Assembly: GCF_001544755.2 (NCBI RefSeq)
Contig: NZ_FCOF02000024.1
Coordinates: forward strand, 1 to 64,000
DNA from: Caballeronia catudaia
GTDB taxonomy: Bacteria; Pseudomonadota; Gammaproteobacteria; Burkholderiales; Burkholderiaceae
DNA length: 64,000 nucleotides
Direction of reading: 5' to 3'
A program made the translations under genes and the position numbers. Below, piece by piece: positions 25,991 through 34,771 of the stretch (positions are counted from its first letter, which is position 1; each line of letters begins with the position of its first letter). The notes beneath the pieces are model-generated. The model ran no database searches, was not told the DNA's origin, and worked only from the letters and a program-made list of their open reading frames with translations.

Positions 25991-27301
25991 ATGTCAATCA
26001 ACCCTATGACCGCCATGCCTTACGCGGACGCAGCGCCGGACGAGCGCCGCGTCTATTCGAAGGTGTCGTGGCGACTCATTCCCTTTCTGCTCTTGTGCTA
26101 TACGGCCGGATATCTCGACCGCGTGAACGTCGGTTTCGCAAAGCTGCAAATGCTCGATCAACTGAAGTTCAGTGAGACGGTCTACGGGCTTGGGGCGGGC
26201 ATATTCTTTATCGGTTACGTGATCTTCGAAGTTCCAAGCAACATCGTGATGCACAAAGTCGGCGCCAGGATCTGGATTGCGCGGATCATGATCACGTGGG
26301 GCCTCATTTCGGCGGCAATGGTATTCGTCAAAACGCCGACCGCGTTTTACGTGATGCGGTTCCTTCTAGGGGTAGCGGAAGCCGGCTTTCTGCCTGGCAT
26401 CCTGCTATATCTGACGTACTGGTATCCGCCGTCACGCCGCGGAAGCATCGTTGCACTCTTCCTCGGGGGAATCCCGCTTGCCGGCATGCTCGGCGGTCCC
26501 CTATCCGGCTGGATCATGCACGCGTCTGCAAACATCAGCGGATGGTCCGGATGGCAGATGATGTTTCTGCTCGAAGCTCTTCCCTCAGTGCTGCTCGGCA
26601 TAGCCGTATTCTTTGTATTGGGCAACGATGTCCGCTCCGCGAAATGGCTGACTGAATCCGAGAAGCAACTGCTGGAGACGAATCTCGAACGCGAGGCGCC
26701 GGACACTCAGGTCCATTCGCTGCGCGGCGCGTTCACCGAACTGCGCACCTGGGTCTTGTGCGCGATGTACGCCTTTATCCTGATGGGCGAATATGGCGTG
26801 CTGTTCTGGATGCCGACCATCATCAAGGACACGGGCGTCTCCGATCCACTTCGGGTCGGCTGGCTCACGGCCATTCCCTACACTGCGACCGTCATTGCGA
26901 TGTTCGTTGTCGGGCGGCACTCGGACCGAACACGTGAGCGCCGGTGGCATCTCGCCTTGCCCGGTGTAGTTGCCGCAGTCGGACTTGCGCTTGCCGCGAT
27001 GTATCCGCACAGCACCGTCATGGCCGTAGTCGGATTGACGATCGGCACGATGGGCGTCCTCGCTGTTGTATCGCAGTTCTGGAATCTGCCTCCGGCGCTG
27101 CTAGGTGGCATCGCGGCCGCCGCGGGAATCGCGCTTGTCAATTCAGTCGGCAACCTCGCCGGCTTCGTCAGCCCCTACATGCTCGGGTGGATCAAGCAAG
27201 CCACCGGCACGACAAGCATCGGCCTTTATATACTCGCCGCAAGCATGCTCGTCGGAAGCGTGACCGTATTTTACTTTCCCTCGCGGCTGGTTAATCGTTA
27301 G
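25991..27301 (+). CDS. MFS transporter, anion:cation symporter (ACS) family
   Basis: A 436-residue, twelve-helix carrier with YLDRVNVGFAKLQM in helix 1, EVPSNIVMHKVGARIWIARI and GVAEAGFLPGILLYLTYWYP, the signature of the tartrate/phthalate/glucarate-type ACS group that imports organic anions. The ATG at 25991 has GGAG seven bases upstream and is preferred over the ATG at 25979. It diverges from the dioxygenase/aldehyde dehydrogenase operon across about 220 bases. Confidence 0.92.
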   Translation: MSINPMTAMPYADAAPDERRVYSKVSWRLIPFLLLCYTAGYLDRVNVGFAKLQMLDQLKFSETVYGLGAGIFFIGYVIFEVPSNIVMHKVGARIWIARIMITWGLISAAMVFVKTPTAFYVMRFLLGVAEAGFLPGILLYLTYWYPPSRRGSIVALFLGGIPLAGMLGGPLSGWIMHASANISGWSGWQMMFLLEALPSVLLGIAVFFVLGNDVRSAKWLTESEKQLLETNLEREAPDTQVHSLRGAFTELRTWVLCAMYAFILMGEYGVLFWMPTIIKDTGVSDPLRVGWLTAIPYTATVIAMFVVGRHSDRTRERRWHLALPGVVAAVGLALAAMYPHSTVMAVVGLTIGTMGVLAVVSQFWNLPPALLGGIAAAAGIALVNSVGNLAGFVSPYMLGWIKQATGTTSIGLYILAASMLVGSVTVFYFPSRLVNR

Positions 27302-27429
27302 GCCTTGGCTCGCACCATTAGATGAACGGGGCGGCCGATGCTGCGCATGGGGCGCACATCGAACTGGCGGAAATCGATCTCACAGTCATCGACCTGTCAT
27401 GTTTCGCTGACGCCGCCAGTTCGATCTTC

Positions 27430-27606
27430 GGTGGCGTTCACCGGATCTCAATCCCGGTGCGTGCATGTTCAAGCGTGGCATCCATGTGACATGCACGCGT
27501 CAACAACAAAAACGAGCCCGAAGGGCGCTCCCGACTCGTGGTAACCGGCGGGCACCGCGATGCCTGGCGCACCCGCGATGTTGATCTCTCCACCGTCGTC
27601 TCCTGA
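27430..27606 (-). pseudogene. Amidase C-terminal remnant
   Basis: Within the gap of about 380 bases between the MFS gene and the next gene, the minus strand reads NIAGAPGIAVPAGYHESGAPFGLVFVV, which matches the C-terminal core of amidase-signature enzymes. A frame change later gives HMDATLEHARTGIEIR, resembling the final helix. No catalytic Ser-Ser-Lys region is present. The rest of the gap holds nothing recognised. The remnant indicates a lost gene at this junction. Confidence 0.55.
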
Positions 27607-27685
27607 ATGGTGTTAATTTTTGAATCGGGCAAACTTGGTGCAAGGCTTCAGTTCTCAGACTCGAGCTTGCGGTTCGCAGTGTTGA

Positions 27686-28357
27686 TCAGACCTCGGCGAC
27701 ACTCACCTGCAAACCGTAGGTCTTCCAAGATTCATGTCCGGCCAGGCCCCAAGAGTAGCAGCGTGAAGCAGTGAATTCATTGCGAGCGAAGTCTCGAAGA
27801 TGCTCTTCAGAGATCCCTTCCACCAAAATAATCCACTCCTCGGCGAAGCGATTGCCGCTTCGACGACTTTCTTCCGTCACATGCATTGAAGCGGTCTGAT
27901 CAGGTTCCGCGAAAGTAATCCGCGCGATGCCCGGCCGTGTGCACCAGCCGTCAAGCAACTCCGGCGTGATTTCTTTCTTCAATTCCAAAGCATCGGAGGG
28001 CCGCGCGCTGACCATCATGACAAACGCCCCTTCGGCATTCCCGGCTTTCGCTAGCAACCGGTATGCTGCGCGGCGGCCATCCTGGAAGGTCGGAAGGATG
28101 GCGCGAGTCCAGATCGTAGGATTGTTCAGACGATCAAGATAATCCGGCCGAGACAGCACGGAAAGAGATTCGACGTCATAGAGAATGAGATAGCACCGCG
28201 TGGCATCCGTGCATTCGAAGCGCCGGCCACGCAAGAATCCGGGAATCGCAAGGCGCTCGGGCAAATGCTCGCGCGTATGCCACGCGACGAAGTTCTCTTC
28301 GTCGCATTTGCGCAAGGTAAGCGTTGCACAGAGGATGGCTCGGTCAGGTTGCGTCAT
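27686..28357 (-). CDS. Conserved hypothetical protein, probable dimeric alpha-beta barrel
   Basis: A 223-residue protein with a ribosome binding site AAGGTAAG. The opening ILCATLTLRKCDEENFVAWHTREHLPERLAIPGFLRGRRFEC (only partly quoted motif: WHTREHLPERL) resembles EthD/DUF4286-like ferredoxin-fold domains, in which a WHxxEH segment follows the first strand; a second half-domain may follow at residue 110. It is the last gene of the P450-SDR-P450 group, 19 bases after a P450 stop, so a role in that pathway is likely. No catalytic function can be assigned. Confidence 0.7.
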   Translation of the reverse strand: MTQPDRAILCATLTLRKCDEENFVAWHTREHLPERLAIPGFLRGRRFECTDATRCYLILYDVESLSVLSRPDYLDRLNNPTIWTRAILPTFQDGRRAAYRLLAKAGNAEGAFVMMVSARPSDALELKKEITPELLDGWCTRPGIARITFAEPDQTASMHVTEESRRSGNRFAEEWIILVEGISEEHLRDFARNEFTASRCYSWGLAGHESWKTYGLQVSVAEV

Positions 28358-28376
28358 CTCTTACCTTCTATCGAAA

Positions 28377-29618
28377 CTACCACTCGACTGGCAATGAAAC
28401 GAGTCCGAAGACATTGCCATTGCGCTTGAACTCGAGCGCGTCGAACGGCACCGCGAGACGCAGTGTCGGCAGCCGCTTGAACAACGTTTCGAACAAGACC
28501 TGCAGTTCAAGGCGTGCAAGCGGTTGCCCCAGGCACTGGTGCACACCGAACGAGAACGCGACATGAGAGGCGCTCTTGCTATCGCGGCGGATATCGAAAC
28601 GGTCGGGTTCCGGGAATGCGTCGGGATCGTGATTTGCCGCCTGCACTGGCGCGAATACGCCTTCTCCTTTGCGAATGAGTTGGCCGCCGATCATGACGTC
28701 CGCGGTAGCCACGCGAGCGGAATTCATATGCGTGATCGAGTGAAAGCGCAGCATCTCCTCCACCGCGCCCTTGACGAGCGAAGGGTCCGCGATCAGCGCC
28801 TCCACTTGCACCGGATCCTCCAGCAAGCTCAACAGGCCGAGGCCAATCTGATTGGCGGTCGTTTCGTGTCCTGCGAGATAGAGCAAAGCGCCCATCTGCA
28901 CCGCGTCTGCATGCGACAGCTTCCCCGGATTGATCCACTCGATCGCGAGACGGCTCAACAGATCGTTGCCCTCGCCAGGATCGCGCTCCTTCTCGCGCAG
29001 GAGATCGTCGATGTATTGCTCCATCTCCTGAGCGGACTGCCTGAGCAATTCCGGGCTGATGTCGAGATTCATGCGATTGCTGCTCAACCTCTGCAACCGC
29101 GCGTGATCTCGATAAGGTACGCCGAGCATGATGGAGATGACCATCGACGGCAGCGGCAGCGCAACGTCCTGAATGAAATCGGCGGGCGCTCCCTTTTCGA
29201 TCATCTGCTGGAGCAAAGCATCGAGCGTCTCTTGCACGAACGGCCGCAGTTCATCGATGCGCTTCATCATGAATTCCTTCGTCAGCGTGCGCCGATACTG
29301 ACCATGCTCCGGCGGATCCATCGTGATGAAGGTCTGATAGGACCTCGACTGCGCGGCGCGAGCGGGCGACACGGAAGGATATCCGTGTGTCTCCGGCGAC
29401 GCGCTGAAATGAGGGCTCGTCAGTACGTCACGGAAGTCTTTCATCTTCGTCACGACCCATACGTCGCTGCCGTCCCAGGCTTTCACGCGCTTGATCGGAT
29501 CGCTCTCGCGAACGACCGCGTAGCGTGGCGGCGGATGCAGCGGGCACTGCGCGGCACGGGGCCACGGGAAGGTGTCGTTGTCGATCGGACAGGACTGCGC
29601 GAAAGTATCGTTTGCCAT
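28377..29618 (-). CDS. Cytochrome P450 (class I bacterial type)
   Basis: A 413-residue soluble P450. Heme-binding FSFGVHQCLGQPLAR places the cysteine ligand at residue 362; the I-helix reads LAGHETTANQIGLG with the acid-alcohol pair, and the ExxR motif is EEMLRFHS. It depends on an external ferredoxin and reductase; both types of partner are encoded 12-18 kb away. It has exactly the same length as the P450 at 30521-31762 and shares long identical stretches (for example SYQTFITMDPPEHGQYRRTL), so the two are tandem duplicates. The start MANDTFAQSC is preceded by AAGGGGC. Confidence 0.95.
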   Translation of the reverse strand: MANDTFAQSCPIDNDTFPWPRAAQCPLHPPPRYAVVRESDPIKRVKAWDGSDVWVVTKMKDFRDVLTSPHFSASPETHGYPSVSPARAAQSRSYQTFITMDPPEHGQYRRTLTKEFMMKRIDELRPFVQETLDALLQQMIEKGAPADFIQDVALPLPSMVISIMLGVPYRDHARLQRLSSNRMNLDISPELLRQSAQEMEQYIDDLLREKERDPGEGNDLLSRLAIEWINPGKLSHADAVQMGALLYLAGHETTANQIGLGLLSLLEDPVQVEALIADPSLVKGAVEEMLRFHSITHMNSARVATADVMIGGQLIRKGEGVFAPVQAANHDPDAFPEPDRFDIRRDSKSASHVAFSFGVHQCLGQPLARLELQVLFETLFKRLPTLRLAVPFDALEFKRNGNVFGLVSLPVEW

Positions 29619-29653
29619 CGAAATAGCCCCTTTGTCTGAACCGTTGCAATCAT

Positions 29654-30412
29654 TCAGCGCGCCGTCTGGCCGCCGTCGATGGGCAGCGCCACGCCGACGA
29701 CGAACGATGCGGCATCGGAACACAGCCACACGACGGCATCCGCGATTTCCTCGGGTTGCGCCATGCGGCCGAGCGGATTGGCCGTCTGCGCGCGCGCGAG
29801 CAGTTCGTCGCCGAAGCGCTCGCGCGTAAGCGCCGTGTCGACGAGCCCCGGACACACCGCATTGATGCGAATGCCTCTCGCCGCGAACTCGATTGCCGCC
29901 GCCTTCGTCAGCCCCACGACACCGTGTTTTGCCGCACCGTAGACGCCATCGGAAGGCACCCCGACGAGACCCGAGCGCGACGCATTGTTGACGATCGCGC
30001 CCTTCCCCGCGATCAGCATGTGATCGAGCTCGGCCTTCATGCAATGCCAGACGCCTTCCAGGTTCACGGACATCACGCGGTCCCAGTTCTCCTGCGTGGA
30101 GACATGCAGGCTTGCGGCGCGATCAGGCACGCCCGCATTGTTGAACGCCATGTCGATCGCGCCGAAGCGCTCGACAGCCGATCGCATCATGGCCTTGACG
30201 GACTCGGCATCGGTGACATCGACCTGGATGAACATCGCTCGTGCGTCGACTTGCGTTTCGATGAGCTTGACGACCTCGACGCCACGCGCTGCATCCGCGT
30301 CCGCCACGACGACGGCCGCAGCGTTGCGGGCGAATGCGATCGCCGTGGCCCGTCCGATGCCCGACCCGCCGCCCGTGACGAGTGCAACTTTTCCGGCAAG
30401 ATTACGATCCAT
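29654..30412 (-). CDS. Short-chain dehydrogenase/reductase
   Basis: A 252-residue classical SDR: TGGGSGIGRATAIAF cofactor site, NNAG, Ser in VNNASRSGLVG and active-site YGAAKHG, ending DAASFVVGVALPIDGG. It should oxidise an alcohol to a ketone or the reverse. Lying between two P450 genes, it may oxidise the hydroxyl they introduce. Its C-terminal half resembles the SDR at 61667-62431, which also follows a P450 gene, suggesting a duplicated P450-SDR module. Confidence 0.93.
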   Translation of the reverse strand: MDRNLAGKVALVTGGGSGIGRATAIAFARNAAAVVVADADAARGVEVVKLIETQVDARAMFIQVDVTDAESVKAMMRSAVERFGAIDMAFNNAGVPDRAASLHVSTQENWDRVMSVNLEGVWHCMKAELDHMLIAGKGAIVNNASRSGLVGVPSDGVYGAAKHGVVGLTKAAAIEFAARGIRINAVCPGLVDTALTRERFGDELLARAQTANPLGRMAQPEEIADAVVWLCSDAASFVVGVALPIDGGQTAR

Positions 30413-30421
30413 TGACTTCTC

Positions 30422-30508
30422 CTATGCCGCCATCGCCAACGTGGCAAGAAGCGCGATCAGCGCGTCGAACGTTGCGCGCAGGTGCTTCACGAATGAATGC
30501 TTGTTCAT
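30422..30508 (-). CDS. Small ORF, 28 residues, between P450 and SDR genes
   Basis: The peptide reads MNKHSFVKHLRATF followed by a hydrophobic alanine- and leucine-rich tail (ALIALLATLAMAA). A strong ribosome binding site (AGAGGGAGACCGCG) precedes the ATG, which lies 12 bases after the P450 stop; the stop is 9 bases before the SDR start. No family is known to me. It may be a membrane-associated micropeptide, a translational-coupling leader for the SDR, or fortuitous. Confidence 0.4.
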   Translation of the reverse strand: MNKHSFVKHLRATFDALIALLATLAMAA

Positions 30509-30520
30509 CGCGGTCTCCCT

Positions 30521-31762
30521 CTACCATCGGACAGGCAATGCCTTCAATCCGTAGACGAAGGACTTGTCCTTGTAACGCAGCGCATCCTCGGATACGGCAA
30601 GCTCGAGATGCGGAAAGCGTTTGAAGATCGTTTCGAACACCACCTGAAGTTCGAGCCTTGCAAGCGGCTGACCGAGGCATTGGTGAATGCCGAACGAGAA
30701 TGCGACATGCGATTGGTCTTTCGTATCGCGGCGTATGTCGAAGCTTTCGGGTTCGGGAAACGCAAGCGGATCATGATTCGCTCCGTGGAGCAGCGCCAGC
30801 ACGCCCTCGCCCTTGCGGATCAACTGACCGCCGATCACGACGTCTTCCGTCGCAACCCGGTTCGAGTTCATGTGCGTGATCGAATGAAAGCGCAGCATTT
30901 CCTCGACGGCGCCCTTGACGAGCGACGTGTCGGCCATCAATGCAGCGCGTTGCTCCGGATGCTGAAAGAGGCTCAGCAGCCCGAGGCCGATCTGATTCGC
31001 GGTCGTCTCGTGTCCGGCGAGATAGAGAAGCGTCGCCATCTGCACGGCGTCCGCGTGCGATACCTTGCCGGGATTGATCCACTCGATCGCCATCCGGCTC
31101 AACAGGTCGAGGCCGTCGCCGGGATCGCGCTCCTTCTTCAGCAAGAGCGCGCCGATGTATTGATTCATATGCTTCGCCGACTGCGTCAATGCTTCGGGCG
31201 CGATCGACAAATCCATCCGGTCGCCGCTCCATTTCTGAAGCTTGTCGTGATCCTCATAAGGCACGCCGAGCATGATCGAAATGACGAGCGACGGCAGCGG
31301 TAACGCGACAGCCTCGATGAAGTCGGCCGGTGCGCCGTGGCGCTCCATGTCGTCGAGAAGCCGATCGAGCGAACGCTGGACCAGCGGGCGCAACTCCTGC
31401 ATGCGCTTCGCCATGAACTCCTTCGTCAGTGTCCGGCGATACTGGCCGTGCTCGGGCGGGTCCATCGTGATGAAAGTCTGGTACGACTTCGACTGCGCGG
31501 CCCGTGACGGCGAGATGAACGGAAAGCCTGGCGTCAGCGGCGAGGCGCTGAAGTGCGGGCTCGTCATGACTTCGCGAAAATGCTCCATGTCGGTGACGAG
31601 CCACGCAAGGCTGCCGTCCCACAGACTCACCTGAACGACGGGAGCCCGCTCGCGCAACGTCGCGTATTGGCTCGGCGGCGCCAGCGGCGCGGCGCTGTCT
31701 CGCGGCCACGGAAAGCGCTCCGTGGCGAATGGGCATGTAGCAGTAGTCTCGGGCATGTTCAT
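30521..31762 (-). CDS. Cytochrome P450 (class I bacterial type)
   Basis: A 413-residue P450 with the cysteine ligand at residue 362 (FSFGIHQCLGQPLAR), I-helix LAGHETTANQIGLG and ExxR motif EEMLRFHS. GAGGAACGA precedes the start. A porin gene ends 43 bases upstream and a 28-residue ORF, an SDR and the paralogous P450 follow, all in one direction. Keeping two close P450s side by side suggests successive hydroxylations of one substrate or different regiochemistry. Confidence 0.95.
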   Translation of the reverse strand: MNMPETTATCPFATERFPWPRDSAAPLAPPSQYATLRERAPVVQVSLWDGSLAWLVTDMEHFREVMTSPHFSASPLTPGFPFISPSRAAQSKSYQTFITMDPPEHGQYRRTLTKEFMAKRMQELRPLVQRSLDRLLDDMERHGAPADFIEAVALPLPSLVISIMLGVPYEDHDKLQKWSGDRMDLSIAPEALTQSAKHMNQYIGALLLKKERDPGDGLDLLSRMAIEWINPGKVSHADAVQMATLLYLAGHETTANQIGLGLLSLFQHPEQRAALMADTSLVKGAVEEMLRFHSITHMNSNRVATEDVVIGGQLIRKGEGVLALLHGANHDPLAFPEPESFDIRRDTKDQSHVAFSFGIHQCLGQPLARLELQVVFETIFKRFPHLELAVSEDALRYKDKSFVYGLKALPVRW

Positions 31763-31805
31763 TCGTTCCTCGCAATGTGTTGAAGAGCGCGTTATCGATC
31801 GCGGT

Positions 31806-33023
31806 CTAGAACCGGTGCCGCACGCCCACGCGCAGCACGACCTGATGCGGCGTATTGGATGGCGTGATCGTCAGATAGGACGCCACGGCGCTTTGTCCGG
31901 TCGAATCCACGCCGGATGCGACCTGGTAGTTCGCCATGAAGTAGACGTCGGTGCGTTTCGAGAGAAAGTAGTCGACCGACGCATTGAACATGTGGTACTT
32001 CGCGCTGTCCTTGCCGTCGATCGCACCGCCCACGAGATAGTCGTACGAACCGTTCAGCCAGAGGAACGGCGTGAGCGCGTAACGCGCGAACACGTTGTAG
32101 CTGTTGAACGCGGCGTTGCCCGTATAACCCCGTGGATTGGTCAGCGCGAGATTGCCCGACGAAGGCGAGTTCAAATCGCCGAACGTGATATGCGAATAGT
32201 CGAAACCGACAATGACACTCTGTACCGCGTATTGAATCGCGGCGCCCATTACCTGGTAATACGCCGCCGACGCAAATGCGCCATACACCGGGTTCGTCTG
32301 AACGCCGCTCGTCGCGCCGAGGTTGTTCGCGGTGGCCGAACTATTGGGGTTGTTGCCGAAGAATGACCGGTTCGGATCGCGGGCGCGCAGATACGCCACC
32401 GCGCCGGTGAATGGGCCATTGGAATAGGAAGCGCCCGCCGAATAGATGCTGTTCGTGCCGAACGAGCCCGCCACACCGCCGAAACTGTACAGCCCGCCGA
32501 ACTTGAATCCGCCATAGGTATTGCTGGTGAATTTGACGGCGTTGTTCACCCGGTACGTGTTGCCGAAGTTGTTGATGTCATTGCCGTGCAGCGCGTAAGT
32601 GCCGTTGCCCACCGCGCCGGTGATCGGCCCGATGTAATCGACAACCGAGTCGTACTGACGGCCGATCGTCACGGTGCCGTATGGCGACGCGAGACCGACA
32701 TACGCTTGTCGGCCGAATATGTTGCCGCCCTGACCGAGCGCGCCCGTGCCGATATCGAAGCCGTTCTCCAACACGAAGATCGCCTGATAGCCGCCGCCGA
32801 GTTCTTCGGTGCCGCGAAACCCCAGACGGTTGCCCTGCATGATGCTGCTGCTCATCGCGTATTGATGACTGCCCGTGCGTCCGCCGGGCGTCGCGGTCTG
32901 CGCATTGTTGATGAAGTTCAGACCGTAATCGATGATGCCGTAAATCAACACGTTGCTTTGCGCCGACGCCTGCGCCGATACGAACAAAACCGCGGCGGCC
33001 GACGGCCATCTCCAATATTTCAT
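31806..33023 (-). CDS. Outer-membrane porin, Gram-negative (Burkholderiales OmpC-like)
   Basis: A 405-residue beta-barrel with a signal peptide ending ASA-QSN after residue 21, an N-terminal LIYGIIDYGLNF strand, RLGFRGTEELGGGYQAIF and a terminal phenylalanine (VGVRHRF) required for barrel assembly. GGAGACAGCA before the ATG at 33023 supports this start over one four codons earlier. Such trimeric porins let small molecules cross the outer membrane; placement at the head of a P450 operon suggests entry of the pathway substrate (inference). Confidence 0.93.
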   Translation of the reverse strand: MKYWRWPSAAAVLFVSAQASAQSNVLIYGIIDYGLNFINNAQTATPGGRTGSHQYAMSSSIMQGNRLGFRGTEELGGGYQAIFVLENGFDIGTGALGQGGNIFGRQAYVGLASPYGTVTIGRQYDSVVDYIGPITGAVGNGTYALHGNDINNFGNTYRVNNAVKFTSNTYGGFKFGGLYSFGGVAGSFGTNSIYSAGASYSNGPFTGAVAYLRARDPNRSFFGNNPNSSATANNLGATSGVQTNPVYGAFASAAYYQVMGAAIQYAVQSVIVGFDYSHITFGDLNSPSSGNLALTNPRGYTGNAAFNSYNVFARYALTPFLWLNGSYDYLVGGAIDGKDSAKYHMFNASVDYFLSKRTDVYFMANYQVASGVDSTGQSAVASYLTITPSNTPHQVVLRVGVRHRF

Positions 33024-33108
33024 TGCTGTCTCCATGCCTCATATCTTCGAGACTTTGATTGGTAGTGCTACATTAGAAAACTAAGTTCACTGATGTCATG
33101 TGGCTGGT

Positions 33109-33585
33109 TCACCGCGCGCACAACGACAGGTTTGGCACGCCTGCAACAACCGCCGAGCGGAACCGGTACAGCACGTTCGCACGCATGACCGGTCCGCTCA
33201 GGACGTCGCAATCCATTGCGCATTCGAGATTCAGGTGCCAGTGATCGCCCGCCGGCTGAACCGCCCTGACCGTTGCGCCGACGCGCAGACCCGAGCCCGT
33301 CGGAACGGGGGCGACGAACTGCAATTGCTCGATCTTGTGAAGCGCGACATTCAGCGTGTCCTCCAGCATGTAGATCTGCTGAAGCATCGGAATCAGCAAG
33401 GCGAGCAAGACGCTGCCCGGCACGAACGCCTGATTCGCGCCGCCGCTGTCGCTCGCCGTCCGGTCTTCGGTCCACGCGTCGAAGCGATCGAGCACGGCCT
33501 GATCGACCTCGAACCAGTCGCTGTGACCCAGATGAATGCCCAGACAGGCACGAATGCCGTCGACGCCACTCAGGATGATGGGCAC
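33109..33585 (-). CDS. MaoC-like hot-dog protein with degenerate active site
   Basis: A 158-residue protein from a GTG at 33585 preceded by GGAGAAGCCC (VPIILSGVDGIRACLG). The fold pattern GHSDWFEVDQAVLDRFDAW and the C-terminal MRANVLYRF match single-domain MaoC proteins, but where hydratases have T-G-D-x-N-x-x-H it reads TEDRTASDSG: the Asp is kept and the His is lost. It follows a CoA-transferase gene by 40 bases. It may bind acyl-CoA without hydrating it, or catalyse something else. Confidence 0.7.
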   Translation of the reverse strand: MPIILSGVDGIRACLGIHLGHSDWFEVDQAVLDRFDAWTEDRTASDSGGANQAFVPGSVLLALLIPMLQQIYMLEDTLNVALHKIEQLQFVAPVPTGSGLRVGATVRAVQPAGDHWHLNLECAMDCDVLSGPVMRANVLYRFRSAVVAGVPNLSLCAR

Positions 33586-33625
33586 GGGCTTCTCCGTATC
33601 GGGTGCGAGCGGCGGCCGGTTTGCT

Positions 33626-34771
33626 TCACGAGCCGAACAACTCGGCATTGCCTTCGCCGAGCGCGGGCGCGGCCTGGCGAGGTTTGAACAAGTGCCCGTT
33701 GAAGCGCGCCGGGTAGCGTATTGCCCGGACCGCGCCCGCGGGTGTTTCGAGTTGCGAATACAACTGGTTGTGCCGCACCTGCGGATCGTGCAGATGCGCA
33801 TCGGGCACGTTGACGGGACCGGCCGGCACATCGAGCTCGCGAAACCGCGCGAGCCAATGCGCGGTTGTCCGTTCTTTGAGCGGCGCCGCGATGCGCTCGA
33901 AAAAGGCATGAGTCATATCGCGCTTGTCGGTGATCTTCTTCAACTCGTCTTTCCATTCGGGATGCCCGAGCGCTTCGAGCGTGCGGCTCAATTGCTTGCC
34001 CGACACGGGCGAAATCACGAGATACCCGTCGCTCGTCGCAAGCACCGGCTGCGGCGCGAGCGTTCCGGGCGATGTGTCGTCGACGAAAGCGCGGTTGTGG
34101 AACATGTCCGGAAAGTTGTAGTAGGACAGCATGTCGAGCATCGAGGTCTCGAGATGAATCGCCTTCTGGCCACGATCGCGCGCGATCAGTCCCGAGAGCG
34201 CCATCTGCGCGGCGAAGACCGCGGCAACCTTGTCGGCGACGAACGTGTTCGTCGCGCGCGGCGTGCCGCCCGCGGCTTCGTAGCTGAGTAGGCCGGTGCG
34301 GCCCTGAATCAGCGCGTCGAACGCCGGTTCGGCGGCGAGTTCGCCGTCCGCGCCGTACCCCGTGATCGAAAGCTGAACGATGCGCGGATTCAGCGCGCTC
34401 ACCGCCTCGAAGCTCAACCCGAGCGACGCCGACACATGCGGACGCCAGTTCTCGATATACAGATCCGCGTCGCGCAGGAGCGTCTTGAATCTCGCGAGAT
34501 CGTCGGCGGACTTGAGATCGAGCGTGACACTGCGCTTGCCGCGATTCGCATTGGTCCATACCGTACCCACACCCTTCCAGCCATGACCGAAATTGCGATA
34601 GGGATCGCCCGTGGGCGGCTCGACCTTGATGACTTCGGCGCCGAGATCGGACAGCATCTGCGCGCAGAACGGACCTGAAATATAGCTGCACGCCTCGACG
34701 ACCTTCACGCCGGCGAGGGGGCGTCGGAAGTCGTCGTCTTGCGTCGCGGCGGTCGTGGATGCGTGTGTCAT
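33626..34771 (-). CDS. Family III CoA-transferase (CaiB/BaiF)
   Basis: A 381-residue enzyme. Asp180 (TFVADKVAAVFAAQ) is the catalytic-type aspartate; other features are ACSYISGPFCAQMLSDLGAEV and NRGKRSVTLDLKS. The ATG at 34771 overlaps the stop of the upstream ketopantoate-reductase-like gene (ATGA). With the MaoC-like gene downstream it forms a three-gene operon headed by the reductase, which has a candidate regulatory element about 110 bases upstream of its start. Confidence 0.92.
   Translation of the reverse strand: MTHASTTAATQDDDFRRPLAGVKVVEACSYISGPFCAQMLSDLGAEVIKVEPPTGDPYRNFGHGWKGVGTVWTNANRGKRSVTLDLKSADDLARFKTLLRDADLYIENWRPHVSASLGLSFEAVSALNPRIVQLSITGYGADGELAAEPAFDALIQGRTGLLSYEAAGGTPRATNTFVADKVAAVFAAQMALSGLIARDRGQKAIHLETSMLDMLSYYNFPDMFHNRAFVDDTSPGTLAPQPVLATSDGYLVISPVSGKQLSRTLEALGHPEWKDELKKITDKRDMTHAFFERIAAPLKERTTAHWLARFRELDVPAGPVNVPDAHLHDPQVRHNQLYSQLETPAGAVRAIRYPARFNGHLFKPRQAAPALGEGNAELFGS

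Noticed and set aside
28735..28755. TGAAAGCGCAGCAT resembling half of the LacI-type operator
   Set aside because: The same bases recur in all four P450 genes because they encode (on the other strand) the conserved MLRFH segment; it is coding, not regulatory.
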